Source of the DNA: Coriobacteriaceae bacterium
GTDB lineage: Bacteria > Actinomycetota > Coriobacteriia > Anaerosomatales > SLCP01
Assembly (NCBI GenBank): GCA_003563465.1
Contig: PWVH01000134.1
Span: forward strand, 1-23,584
Direction: 5' to 3'
Length of the DNA stretch: 23,584 bases
Shown here piece by piece: positions 15,436 to 22,824 of the stretch. The translations under genes were made by a program, and so were the position numbers. A model generated the notes under the pieces. It was not told the origin of the DNA. It saw only the letters and a list, made by a program, of their open reading frames with translations, and made no database searches. Every line of letters starts with the position of its first letter. The first letter of the stretch is position 1.

Positions 15436-15442
15436 CGGCGCC

Positions 15443-16285
15443 TCACAGACCGAAGATGTGGAAGCCGGTCGGCAGCGTCCTCGCGAAGACAGCCAGGATC
15501 ACGACGGCCACAAGTCCCGCCAGCGCGAGACGCGCCAGCAGACGTCCGGAAGCCCCTCGGCGGTAGTGGAGCAGCAGGTAGCTGGCGAAGATAGCCCAAA
15601 CCACGCCCGACATCATCACACGCGGGTCGAGCCACCAGTAATCGAGCCTGAACTCGATCGCCCGGATGATGCCGAGCAGGATCCCCGCCGTGTATACGGG
15701 AAGGGCGAGCATGATCGCACGCCTGGCAAGCACCTGAGTCTGGGTCAGTGAAGGAAGCCGCTTCATCAGTCCCGAGCTCTTGTGACGCTTGAGCTGAACG
15801 CCCTGAATCAGGTAGACGGCCGAAGCCGCGGCCCCCACCGCGAAGCCAGCGTTGGCCACCATGATGAGCACGACGTGCATGGTGACCCGCCAGCTGTCGA
15901 GCTGGGCGAGTGCCTCAGCCGGCAACTCGACACCGGTCGCACGCAGCGAGATCTGACCGGCGGCCATCGATATGAGCGCGGCCGGAACCAACACGACACC
16001 GTAGAGCTTCAGCTTCACCAGGTGCTCGACCACGAAGTAGATCAGCACGAGCGCCCAAGCCGTCAGCGAAAGCGAGTTGAAGGCTCCCGTGATGGGAATC
16101 TCACTTGTGGCCAGCCCGTGAAGGACGATCGAAGCGGTATGGGCGATGAATCCCGCGCCGGTAGCAAACGATGCGTACCAGGAGAAGAGAGGTCTCTTAG
16201 CCACGAAGTGGTACGCGTAGAGCACGGTCGCAACCATGTATAAAGCCATGCCGAACCAGTAGTTCACAAGTGCCGCTTGTTCCAC
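15443..16285 (-). CDS. ccsA: CcsA/HemX-type heme-handling membrane protein
   Basis: A 280-aa polytopic membrane protein of the cytochrome c assembly family (CcmC/CcsA/HemX superfamily), with about eight hydrophobic segments. Family traits are the periplasmic-type YWWLDPR tryptophan-rich segment near residue 215, the conserved MHVVLIMVANAGF segment and FVAKRPLF near the N-terminus. The WWD motif is reduced compared with CcmC and CcmF. It could be the CcsA heme channel component, but no CcsB/ResB is seen here. It could also be a HemX-type protein that tunes glutamyl-tRNA reductase, or a heme exporter serving the Ccm genes. The start is the GTG at 16285, which follows GGGGAGGA. It lies between ccmD and sirC, linking heme synthesis with export. 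Confidence 0.85.
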   Translation of the reverse strand: MEQAALVNYWFGMALYMVATVLYAYHFVAKRPLFSWYASFATGAGFIAHTASIVLHGLATSEIPITGAFNSLSLTAWALVLIYFVVEHLVKLKLYGVVLVPAALISMAAGQISLRATGVELPAEALAQLDSWRVTMHVVLIMVANAGFAVGAAASAVYLIQGVQLKRHKSSGLMKRLPSLTQTQVLARRAIMLALPVYTAGILLGIIRAIEFRLDYWWLDPRVMMSGVVWAIFASYLLLHYRRGASGRLLARLALAGLVAVVILAVFARTLPTGFHIFGL

Positions 16286-16343
16286 TTCGATCCTCCCCTC
16301 CGCAATCTATGCAAGTGATTGTATACGCATCCGCAGCTGGGTC

Positions 16344-16535
16344 CTACGAGTTGGGCGCGCCTCGGCGCGACACGGACTCCTCGATAACGGCTAGCTCCTT
16401 CTCGACGCCTTTCAGCCGCTTGGTGATCATGAAAGCGTATCCGAACAAGCCCAGCCACAGCAGGAAATAGGCGCCTAGTACGAACGGAGCGCCATCTAGT
16501 ACCGTGCGGTAGATCTCCTGAAGTACGGGATCCAT
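16344..16535 (-). CDS. ccmD: CcmD-like small heme exporter component
   Basis: A 63-aa protein with one membrane helix (about residues 19-37, GAYFLLWLGLFGYAFMI) followed by the basic and coiled-coil-like KRLKGVEKELAVIEESV typical of CcmD. In known systems CcmD stabilises CcmC-CcmE and CcmAB so that holo-CcmE is released. I chose the ATG at 16535 because GAAGGG (16550-16545) lies 9 bases upstream; a TTG at 16544 would touch the ribosome binding site. It sits between ccmC (18 bases) and the ccsA-like gene (58 bases). Confidence 0.85.
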   Translation of the reverse strand: MDPVLQEIYRTVLDGAPFVLGAYFLLWLGLFGYAFMITKRLKGVEKELAVIEESVSRRGAPNS

Positions 16536-16553
16536 GTCGATCAACCCTTCCGT

Positions 16554-17315
16554 CTATTCCTCGAGAGCCGCTTTCGCAACCTCGACGCGGTCTGTTATGT
16601 CCTGCTCGCGCAAGCGTATCTGATACACGGACCATGCGAAGAGCAGCATCCCCGCCATGCCCAGGAAAAACGCGATCAACTGCGAGCTTATCAGCCCTCC
16701 CCCGGCGCGAAATACGACCGGGTGTGCCGACGACGGGACGAGACGGGTTATCGCGAACGAAATCGGCGCGTTTATGAAGGCGATGATGCCGAAGGCCGCA
16801 GCATATGTCGCCCGGCGCTCCTCGTCATCGATCGAGTTGCGCAACACGAAGTAGCCGATGACCATCAGCGTCAGGATGAAGTATGTAGTGAGCCGAGGCT
16901 CCCACACCCACCACGTGCCCCACTCGTAGCGGGTCCAGAGTATGCCTGTGGCCATGGTCAGCAGCACGAAGAGCAGCGTCACCTCGGTAGCGATACGTGC
17001 CTTGGTGTCGTAGATCTTCTCCTTCTTGATCAAGAAACGTACTCCGTTCAGCGCGGTGAAGATGAAGACCAGAAACGAAGACATCGCCACCGGCACGTGG
17101 AAGTAGAAGATCTTCTGACTGAACAGAAGTTGGTTCTGGATCGGCACTCCTCCGATCACGCGCAACTCGTCGACCACCGTGTCGGCCAGGACGACCGGCG
17201 TGAAGAAGAACGTCATGGTCAAAGCCGCTGTGGTAAGCACCGCAGCCAATCCGAGTGTGATGTAGATCCACGTGTACAAACCCAGGCCGAGGAATCGCTT
17301 TTCTCCCACGCTCAT
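16554..17315 (-). CDS. ccmC: Heme exporter / holo-CcmE forming protein CcmC
   Basis: A 253-aa six-span membrane protein that presents heme to CcmE. Two conserved His residues expected to ligate heme are visible, H73 (KIFYFHVPVAMSS) and H198 (SSAHPVV). Between them is the tryptophan-rich motif WGTWWVWEPRLTT (132-144). Here E139 replaces the Asp of the usual WWD signature, a conservative change in an otherwise well-kept motif. The ATG at 17315 has a perfect AAGGAG 9 bases upstream, so the longer in-frame extension into the ccmB end is excluded. The gene lies 40 bases after ccmB and is followed by ccmD. Confidence 0.95.
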   Translation of the reverse strand: MSVGEKRFLGLGLYTWIYITLGLAAVLTTAALTMTFFFTPVVLADTVVDELRVIGGVPIQNQLLFSQKIFYFHVPVAMSSFLVFIFTALNGVRFLIKKEKIYDTKARIATEVTLLFVLLTMATGILWTRYEWGTWWVWEPRLTTYFILTLMVIGYFVLRNSIDDEERRATYAAAFGIIAFINAPISFAITRLVPSSAHPVVFRAGGGLISSQLIAFFLGMAGMLLFAWSVYQIRLREQDITDRVEVAKAALEE

Positions 17316-17324
17316 CGGGTCGTA

Positions 17325-17330
17325 CTCCTT
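17325..17330 (-). promoter_or_regulatory. ccmC: Ribosome binding site fixing the ccmC start
   Basis: AAGGAG lies 9 bases before the ATG at 17315, in the gap after the ccmB stop. It decides against an in-frame start at 17396 that would overlap ccmB. Confidence 0.8.
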
Positions 17331-17355
17331 CCAACGGTCGTCATATGCGTGTCCG

Positions 17356-18087
17356 TCACGCTCCAACGATGAACTCGTAGAGAGCGAACGCCGCAAGCAG
17401 CATTATCGCATCGAACGCAGCCATCAGTCCCATCCCGGACCAGAACTGCTGCACGTAGCCGTCTCCGCCGAGCACGGCTGCGGTCGTAGCCGACACCGCT
17501 GCCAGCAGTAGGGGATACATGATGGGGACGAACAGTACGGCAAGCACGAAGTCCTTACCTTTCGTGTTCACCGACATCGTCGCAAGCAGCGTGCCGACTC
17601 CCGCGATGCCTATCGACCCCATCGTCAGCACCAAGGGGATCATCCACAGGTCGCCCGCGTAGGTACCCTGTTGGAGGAACAGGAACGCGAACACCGGAAT
17701 CGTCAATGCCTGCACTATCAGAAGGAAGATCAGGTTGCCGGTCGCTTTGGCGAAGAAGATCACCGGACGGTCTACGGGTGACAGCAGAAGCGCCTCTAGG
17801 CAGCCCTGGTCTTTCTCGTGGACCAACGAGCGGTTGAGACCGAGCATCGAGGTGAACACGAATGCGAGCCAGAGCAAGCCCGCTGCGATGTTGCGCGGAT
17901 CGAAAGCCGTGCCCGCCTGCGAGAGCGCGATTTGATAGATGACCATCGTGAGCAGGGCATAGATGCCCATAGACGTGATCATCTCCTTGGTCCGCAACTC
18001 CATGACGATGTCTTTCTTAAGAATCGCCTTGAACTGGCGGACGGAGAGGCCCCGGGGATTCGCGTGCGTGCCAGCCACAGGTGTCAC
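17356..18087 (-). CDS. ccmB: Heme exporter permease CcmB
   Basis: Membrane partner of the CcmA ATPase; the CcmAB complex drives release of holo-CcmE from CcmC. The 243-aa product has about six hydrophobic segments. It shows the CcmB pattern: an N-terminal cytoplasmic KAILKKDIVMELRTKE, then SLVHEKDQGCLEALLLSPVDR after the second span, and a hydrophobic C-terminal half. The GTG at 18087 overlaps the ccmA stop as GTGA, with a G-rich site (GGGGGTGG) just upstream. A start a few codons further in is possible, since about the first 15 residues (to about NPRGLS) precede the conserved part. Confidence 0.92.
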   Translation of the reverse strand: MTPVAGTHANPRGLSVRQFKAILKKDIVMELRTKEMITSMGIYALLTMVIYQIALSQAGTAFDPRNIAAGLLWLAFVFTSMLGLNRSLVHEKDQGCLEALLLSPVDRPVIFFAKATGNLIFLLIVQALTIPVFAFLFLQQGTYAGDLWMIPLVLTMGSIGIAGVGTLLATMSVNTKGKDFVLAVLFVPIMYPLLLAAVSATTAAVLGGDGYVQQFWSGMGLMAAFDAIMLLAAFALYEFIVGA

Positions 18088-18821
18088 GCCACCCCCATTC
18101 CGACGGTCGAGCGGTAGAGCTGCGCAAACTCGTCTCGCTTGACGGCAGAGATCTCCTCGGCCAACACGACTCTGCCTCGCGCCATGATGAGAGTATGAGT
18201 GCAAAGCGACAATCCCTTGGCGAGATCGTGACTGATCATCACGAAGGTGTGGTCGGCTCGAATCTGAGCGATGAGATTGTCCAGGATGTCTACCGCATGC
18301 GGATCGAGACCGGAGTAGGGTTCGTCTAAGAAGAGCACTTCGGGTCTGTGCAGGAGCGCTCGTGCTATGGACAGCCGCTGCAGCATGCCACGCGAGAAGG
18401 TGCGCACCAGGTCGAGCCTTCGGTGATCGAGTTCGACCGCCTCGAGCAGCTCTCGCACGCGCGTCGATGCGTCCGGCACACCGTACATCTCCGCAAAGAA
18501 CTCCAGGTTCTCAGCCGCAGAAAGATCGGGGTAGAGAAGCGGGTTATGGCTGATAAGCCCGATGTGGCTGCGCAGTTCGACAGCGTCCGCCACCACATCC
18601 ATACCCGCAACTCTCGCCGTCCCCTTCGATGGCGCCATAAGCGTGGTGAGCACCTTGACGAGAGTCGTCTTGCCGGCTCCGTTCGGGCCGAAGACCGAAA
18701 GGAAAGCGCCAGCAGGCAGGTCGAAGGTTACGTCGTTGAGAGCCTTTCTTATGCCGAAGGTCCGCGTGAGGCTCCGGACTTCGACGGCGTTGGTGCCAGG
18801 GCTCTCCTTGGACTCGCTCAT
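18084..18821 (-). CDS. ccmA: Heme exporter ATP-binding protein CcmA
   Basis: ABC ATPase of 245 aa. Walker A is GPNGAGKTT (45-53), the signature FSRGMLQRLSIARALL, Walker B VLFLDEPYSGLDP, and the switch His is in MISHD. It energises CcmB and the turnover of holo-CcmE. The ATG at 18821 lies 12 bases after the ccmF stop and has no strong ribosome binding site, so translation may depend on coupling to ccmF. The stop overlaps the ccmB GTG. Confidence 0.95.
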   Translation of the reverse strand: MSESKESPGTNAVEVRSLTRTFGIRKALNDVTFDLPAGAFLSVFGPNGAGKTTLVKVLTTLMAPSKGTARVAGMDVVADAVELRSHIGLISHNPLLYPDLSAAENLEFFAEMYGVPDASTRVRELLEAVELDHRRLDLVRTFSRGMLQRLSIARALLHRPEVLFLDEPYSGLDPHAVDILDNLIAQIRADHTFVMISHDLAKGLSLCTHTLIMARGRVVLAEEISAVKRDEFAQLYRSTVGMGVA

Positions 18822-18833
18822 CCAGAAGGCCGA

Positions 18834-20879
18834 TCAAGCTGCATCTCGGCGACGCCGAGGCCACGCCGCCAACGACGTGCCGACTACGGTGACACCGAAA
18901 CCGACCCACACCCAACTGATCAGAGGATTGATCTTGACGTTCATCTGGATGTTGCCTGCCTGGTCGATGCCCTCGAACACGACGAACACGTCTCGCAGCG
19001 GCTCGACGATCACACTGACGAGAAGACGGGTCTGGTCCTGCAGGAAGTAACGTACCTGGCTTGGCTGCGCGGTCCCGGTCTTGCGCCCGTCACGATAGAC
19101 GTCGAAGAGGAGCCTCGTGACGTGGTCGTTGTTAGGTAACGTCTCTTCTTCGAAACCTAGGAACCGGAATTCATAGCCTCCGATCTCGAACTCCGAGCCG
19201 GGCTCGTTCTCTATGCTCAGGGTCACGTCCTTCACGAACATCCCCGAGCCCACCAGACCGATGATAATGATTCCCATCCCGAGATGGGTGATGTAGCCTC
19301 CAGACTGCGTACGTGCTTTGGTGACGATTCTGGCCAGCGCCGTGGCGAAGCCCTCCCCTTTCGCCGCTGCTCGATTTCTCGCTCCCACTACGAACAGGTA
19401 TACCGCTACCGAGATCGCCAGCGCTCCCACGACCAGACCAGCGATGGCCTCGTAGGTGTAGACGATGGAGGTAAACGGGTTGGCTTCGGGGTTGTCGTAG
19501 AGCCGATGTGGCCACATGACCGTCCACCATAGTGCGATCAGTCCTACCGAGAGCACAGCTGTGGACACCAGCGGCCACTTCAGTTTGGCGAAGAAGGCGG
19601 ATCCTTCGGTCCTGCGCCAACCGAGCAGTGGACAGACGGCCATGATGAACACGTAGAGGATGCCCACCGGTCGAGCGATGGCATCGTAGGTCGCGGGGCC
19701 ATAAGTCCTGCCCCCGAACGCCGGCAAGAGGGTGAGTGCGGCGATGGCGACCGCAGCCACAAGCATCAAGACGTTGTTGAAGTAGTATGCGGCATCCTTC
19801 GAGGTCAGACTCTCGAACTCATCTGCGCCTTTGAAGGACTCGCTTCGAATCATCACCCCGATGATTCCCGCCAGCAAGCAGCCGACCATCATGCCCAGGA
19901 ACCACCACAACGAAAGAGGATCTTCCTGGAACGCGTGCACCGACTGCACGACTCCCGAGCGAGTGATGAACGTGCCCAATATGACGAACACGAACGTTAC
20001 CACAGCCATCATGACGGACCACTTCTTGAACCCGCCCCGTCGCCGATAGACGGTGAACGAGTGAAGCATCCCCACGCCGGTCAGCCATGGCAGCAGTGAA
20101 GCGTTCTCGACCGGATCCCAGGCCCAGTAACCGCCCCAGCCAAGAACAACATAGGCCCATATCGCACCGAGACCGATACCGATGGCGAGAAACAGCCAAG
20201 AGAACACCGCGATACGATTGATGATCTCGACCCAACGCTCGGACGGGTCGTTGACGATGAGCGCTCCGATTGCAAAAGCGAACGGCACCGCAAGCCCCGC
20301 ATAGCCCACGAAGAGAGTCGGGGGGTGCAGTGTCATGGCCCAGTGCTGGAGCAGCGGGTTCATGCCACCTCGAATGAGGAGCTCACCCCCTGGGCCGAGC
20401 CAAGCGTCCGGCGAGAGCTTGAAGGGGTTGTTGAGAGGGATGAAAAGCGCGGTCAGAAAGAAGATCTGAACGAAGTTCAGTACCGCGAGCGACATGTTCG
20501 ACACGTCATCCGTCACCGACATGCGCCGGTAGGCGACGAAGGCCGCGAACATCGCCAGCAACCATGCCCAGAACAGCAACGAGCCTTCGCGACCAGCCCA
20601 CACGGCGGCAAACTTGTATAGCCACGCAAGAGGCGAGACGTCCGTCGAGTGATGTTGCGCCACGTACTGGAAAGTGAAGTCTTCTTGCAGAAAAGCTGAG
20701 GTGAGGATCGTGATGCTTAGAGTCGTTCCGATAAGGATGCCGAACGTGGCGAGATAGCCGATGTTCGTGAGTCCTTCACCCTCCTTGACTCCGAGCTTGC
20801 GTCCCCACACCAGGGAGCCGATGGATACGAGTGCCGCCACCAGGGCGAGGCCCATGAACAGATTGCCAAGGCTGGCCAT
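18834..20879 (-). CDS. ccmF: Cytochrome c heme lyase component CcmF
   Basis: Large membrane protein (681 aa, about fifteen spans) that takes heme from CcmE and attaches it to apocytochrome c. The hallmarks are intact: AVWAGREGSLLFW (92-104), LHPPTLFVGYAG with H185, and the WWD domain WGGYWAWDPVENASLLPW (248-265). The soluble loop near residues 555-640 lies before the last span and contains FLGFEEE and RYFLQDQTRLLVS. It ends with the basic RRRRDAA. The ATG at 20879 has TGGAGT 8 bases upstream. In proteobacteria CcmF works with CcmH/CcmI, neither of which is present here. Confidence 0.96.
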   Translation of the reverse strand: MASLGNLFMGLALVAALVSIGSLVWGRKLGVKEGEGLTNIGYLATFGILIGTTLSITILTSAFLQEDFTFQYVAQHHSTDVSPLAWLYKFAAVWAGREGSLLFWAWLLAMFAAFVAYRRMSVTDDVSNMSLAVLNFVQIFFLTALFIPLNNPFKLSPDAWLGPGGELLIRGGMNPLLQHWAMTLHPPTLFVGYAGLAVPFAFAIGALIVNDPSERWVEIINRIAVFSWLFLAIGIGLGAIWAYVVLGWGGYWAWDPVENASLLPWLTGVGMLHSFTVYRRRGGFKKWSVMMAVVTFVFVILGTFITRSGVVQSVHAFQEDPLSLWWFLGMMVGCLLAGIIGVMIRSESFKGADEFESLTSKDAAYYFNNVLMLVAAVAIAALTLLPAFGGRTYGPATYDAIARPVGILYVFIMAVCPLLGWRRTEGSAFFAKLKWPLVSTAVLSVGLIALWWTVMWPHRLYDNPEANPFTSIVYTYEAIAGLVVGALAISVAVYLFVVGARNRAAAKGEGFATALARIVTKARTQSGGYITHLGMGIIIIGLVGSGMFVKDVTLSIENEPGSEFEIGGYEFRFLGFEEETLPNNDHVTRLLFDVYRDGRKTGTAQPSQVRYFLQDQTRLLVSVIVEPLRDVFVVFEGIDQAGNIQMNVKINPLISWVWVGFGVTVVGTSLAAWPRRRRDAA

Positions 20880-20885
20880 TCGTCG

Positions 20886-20978
20886 TTACTCCACTTCCGC
20901 AGGGCTATCGGACGAGAACACGCCCGCAGCGCCCGCTACCGGGGATGATGCGTGCTTTCGGACAGGTCCGCCCGCCAT
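20886..20978 (-). CDS. Possible 30-aa ORF between ccmE and ccmF
   Basis: An ATG at 20978 opens a 30-codon frame that starts 8 bases after the ccmE stop and ends with TAA inside the ccmF ribosome binding site (GGAGTAA). The peptide starts MAGGPVRKHASS and is Ala/Gly/Ser-rich with no membrane span or known motif. There is no clear ribosome binding site of its own. It could be a coupling peptide or chance. Confidence 0.2.
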   Translation of the reverse strand: MAGGPVRKHASSPVAGAAGVFSSDSPAEVE

Positions 20979-20986
20979 CGATTCGG

Positions 20987-21661
20987 CTACTCGGTATCCG
21001 ATAGCGCGACGTTCACGGCATCGAACACGCCGTTCTCGTCCAAGAGACCCCCTAGCACCACCTGAGAACCGTCGAACATGCCCTCAGGAAGCGCCCCGTC
21101 ATAGAAGACATCCACACTCGGAGAGCCGCCCTCGTCCGCTATCGTAAAGCGCACGAGCCCGCCAGGAGGCGCTATCGTGCCTTCCACTACAGAGCCGGTC
21201 ACCTTGACAGACTTCCCGATGACACTCTCACCTTCTGCGAGCAGCTCGGCTACCGTGAGAGCGCCCGTGGCCGACTCGTACTTCGACGGGCACTTGGTGA
21301 TCATGTCGTCGGATTCGAGCACGCCCTCTTCGTTGACGACACCGGTGATGATCGCTGTGATCTCGTCACCGAAGGTGCTCGGTACCGAGCCGTTGTAGAC
21401 GACCGAGATCTGCGGTCCGTCACTTGCGCCCTCATCCCGAATGTCGAACATCATAGGATTCGACTTCCTGTTCCACGAGCCAGGGATGACCGTTCCGGTC
21501 ACGCGAACGCGCTCGCCGACCAGATCGGGGTTCTCCGTGACGTCGCTTACCGTACGAGAGTAAGAACCATCGCTTGCCCCCACTCCGGCGACGATGGCTA
21601 TTACCGATATGAGAATGATGGCGGTCACGCCTGCGAGGCGCATCTTCGCCCGCTTGTTCAC
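20987..21661 (-). CDS. ccmE: Cytochrome c-type biogenesis protein CcmE with two OB folds, CxxxY type
   Basis: Membrane-anchored heme chaperone that takes heme from CcmC and passes it to CcmF. The 224-aa protein has one N-terminal span (about 8-28) and then two related beta-barrel (OB) repeats. The first (about 36-128) ends in C124-PSK-Y128, so Cys replaces the heme-attaching His of the usual HxxxY. The second (about 135-224) repeats the pattern (GKSVKVTGSVVEG, DVFYDGALPEGMF, VVLGGLLDENGVF) but has no Cys, His or Tyr motif at its end. Ordinary CcmE has a single OB fold and about 150 residues. The Cys type is known from archaea and some bacteria that lack CcmH. The start is the GTG at 21661, with AAGGAG 8 bases upstream; longer in-frame starts lack a site. 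First gene of the ccm run. Confidence 0.88.
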   Translation of the reverse strand: MNKRAKMRLAGVTAIILISVIAIVAGVGASDGSYSRTVSDVTENPDLVGERVRVTGTVIPGSWNRKSNPMMFDIRDEGASDGPQISVVYNGSVPSTFGDEITAIITGVVNEEGVLESDDMITKCPSKYESATGALTVAELLAEGESVIGKSVKVTGSVVEGTIAPPGGLVRFTIADEGGSPSVDVFYDGALPEGMFDGSQVVLGGLLDENGVFDAVNVALSDTE

Positions 21662-21669
21662 CACACCCA

Positions 21670-21675
21670 CTCCTT
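21670..21675 (-). promoter_or_regulatory. ccmE: Ribosome binding site fixing the ccmE start
   Basis: AAGGAG lies 8 bases before the GTG at 21661. It favours the 224-aa product, whose charged N-terminus (NKRAKMR) directly precedes the membrane span, over a TTG start at 21718. Confidence 0.75.
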
Positions 21676-21787
21676 CATCGGGAGAGGCACCACGGGGCAT
21701 CACGCATCTCAGCCACAAGGCCTCAATCTGCGTTCGGCTGAATGCGGAGGATGCCGCTCCGAGACGCCTGCCTGCCTGAACGGTTGA

Positions 21788-21825
21788 ATACTACCATTTC
21801 ATCGCAGGACTCACAATCTCGTGAG
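21788..21825 (-). promoter_or_regulatory. ccmE: Candidate ccm operon promoter with overlapping inverted repeat
   Basis: On the minus strand TTGTGA (21816-21811) and TAGTAT (21793-21788) are 17 bases apart, each 4 of 6 to consensus, giving a start of transcription near 21780 and a leader of about 120 bases. An inverted repeat CTCAC-N6-GTGAG (21810-21814 and 21821-21825), extended by GGA/TCC with a bulge, overlaps the -35. It could be an operator, or an end hairpin for the upstream gene, though no T-run follows. Confidence 0.45.
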
Positions 21826-21861
21826 GATCCGTTTCAGACCCCTTGAGAGCAAACATGGTGC

Positions 21862-22824
21862 CTACGGAGAGGCGAGCGCGGGGGTGGCGATCTCATCCCG
21901 ATCGGCTGTAGCCTCTTGCAGCCTGAGCGCATCCGGCCTGAAGCCTACTTCGGCAAGCCATCTACGATACTCCTCGGGGGTCAGCTCGGTCCGCGAACCG
22001 GCAAGTACGACGAGTGCGGCTTCGATGACGTTTGCCCCGAACGAGCGGCCCCCCAGGCGAGGCGTGGTGGTGACCAGAAGCTCGACTCCTCGGCAGCGCA
22101 TCTCCTCAACGTCTGAAGGCGTTGTCGTGTTGGTGACGACCCACTTCTCATGCATGTCGTCCGGCATGAACTTTCGTACGAACTGGTAGTCGCCCGCGAT
22201 GATGTCGAAGTGCCGGTAGAGCTCCTTGCGAGATCCCGACGGCGGTTTGTCCTGGGCTGAACCCGTCGGATAGAGCCAGGAGAACGGGAGCTGCGCCACG
22301 ATCGGGGTGAGCAAGTGGATGAGCCGGTCCAGGTTTCTCTTGTTCCGGATAAGCACGGGCACGCCAAGCACGTAGAGCAGGTCCCCGTATCGCATGTCGC
22401 AACCGGCCTCGAAAAAGCCTTCCGCAAGACCGTAGCGATCCACCGCGGAGGTGATCAACACGCGCTTGCCAGACAGTTCGAGGCCTAGCTCATTCGCCAT
22501 GAAGCGCACCGTCTCGTACTCCAGCGGACCCTTGAGAGCCGCCCCGCACACCAGCGGGGTCTGCTTGACGCTGGCAGCGAGGCGCTTGGTGACGCGGAAG
22601 GGGTAGTCTCGGCCCGCGGCACGCAGATACAGATCGATTCCGCCGAGGCTTAGCGCGTCGACCTTGCCGTCGAGATCGACGAGGCGCGCCGCCGCGCGTG
22701 CAGAATCTCCGTCGAATCCCTCCCGGCGCAACCGGAACCGCTCGCCGAGCAGGTCGATCTCGACTTCATGGTCGCGCGACGAAGAACCCAGCGAGACGCT
22801 CACTACTTCTTTGATGGCGTCCAC
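21862..22824 (-). CDS. Conserved protein often auto-annotated as quinate 5-dehydrogenase; function unknown
   Basis: A 320-aa soluble protein with a conserved N-terminus (VVSVSLGSSSRDHEVEI) and the signature KVDALSLGGIDLYL. I recognise it as the partner of the preceding HTH protein in many Gram-positive anaerobes, where it carries the label quinate/shikimate 5-dehydrogenase. I see no clear Gly-rich dinucleotide-binding fold to support that label. The centre (RVLITSAVDRYGLAEGFFEAG) and the C-terminal VELLVTTTPRLGGRSFGANVIEAALV are well-conserved-looking blocks. The start is taken as the GTG at 22824, overlapping the upstream stop by 22 bases. A GTG at 22803 forming TAGTG with that stop is an alternative and would remove only seven residues. 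Confidence 0.75.
   Translation of the reverse strand: MDAIKEVVSVSLGSSSRDHEVEIDLLGERFRLRREGFDGDSARAAARLVDLDGKVDALSLGGIDLYLRAAGRDYPFRVTKRLAASVKQTPLVCGAALKGPLEYETVRFMANELGLELSGKRVLITSAVDRYGLAEGFFEAGCDMRYGDLLYVLGVPVLIRNKRNLDRLIHLLTPIVAQLPFSWLYPTGSAQDKPPSGSRKELYRHFDIIAGDYQFVRKFMPDDMHEKWVVTNTTTPSDVEEMRCRGVELLVTTTPRLGGRSFGANVIEAALVVLAGSRTELTPEEYRRWLAEVGFRPDALRLQEATADRDEIATPALASP

Noticed and set aside
15443..16285. Second CcmC
   Set aside because: It lacks the full WGxWWxWDxRLT motif and is longer. The real CcmC at 16554-17315 has the two His and the Trp motif, so CcsA/HemX type is the better label.
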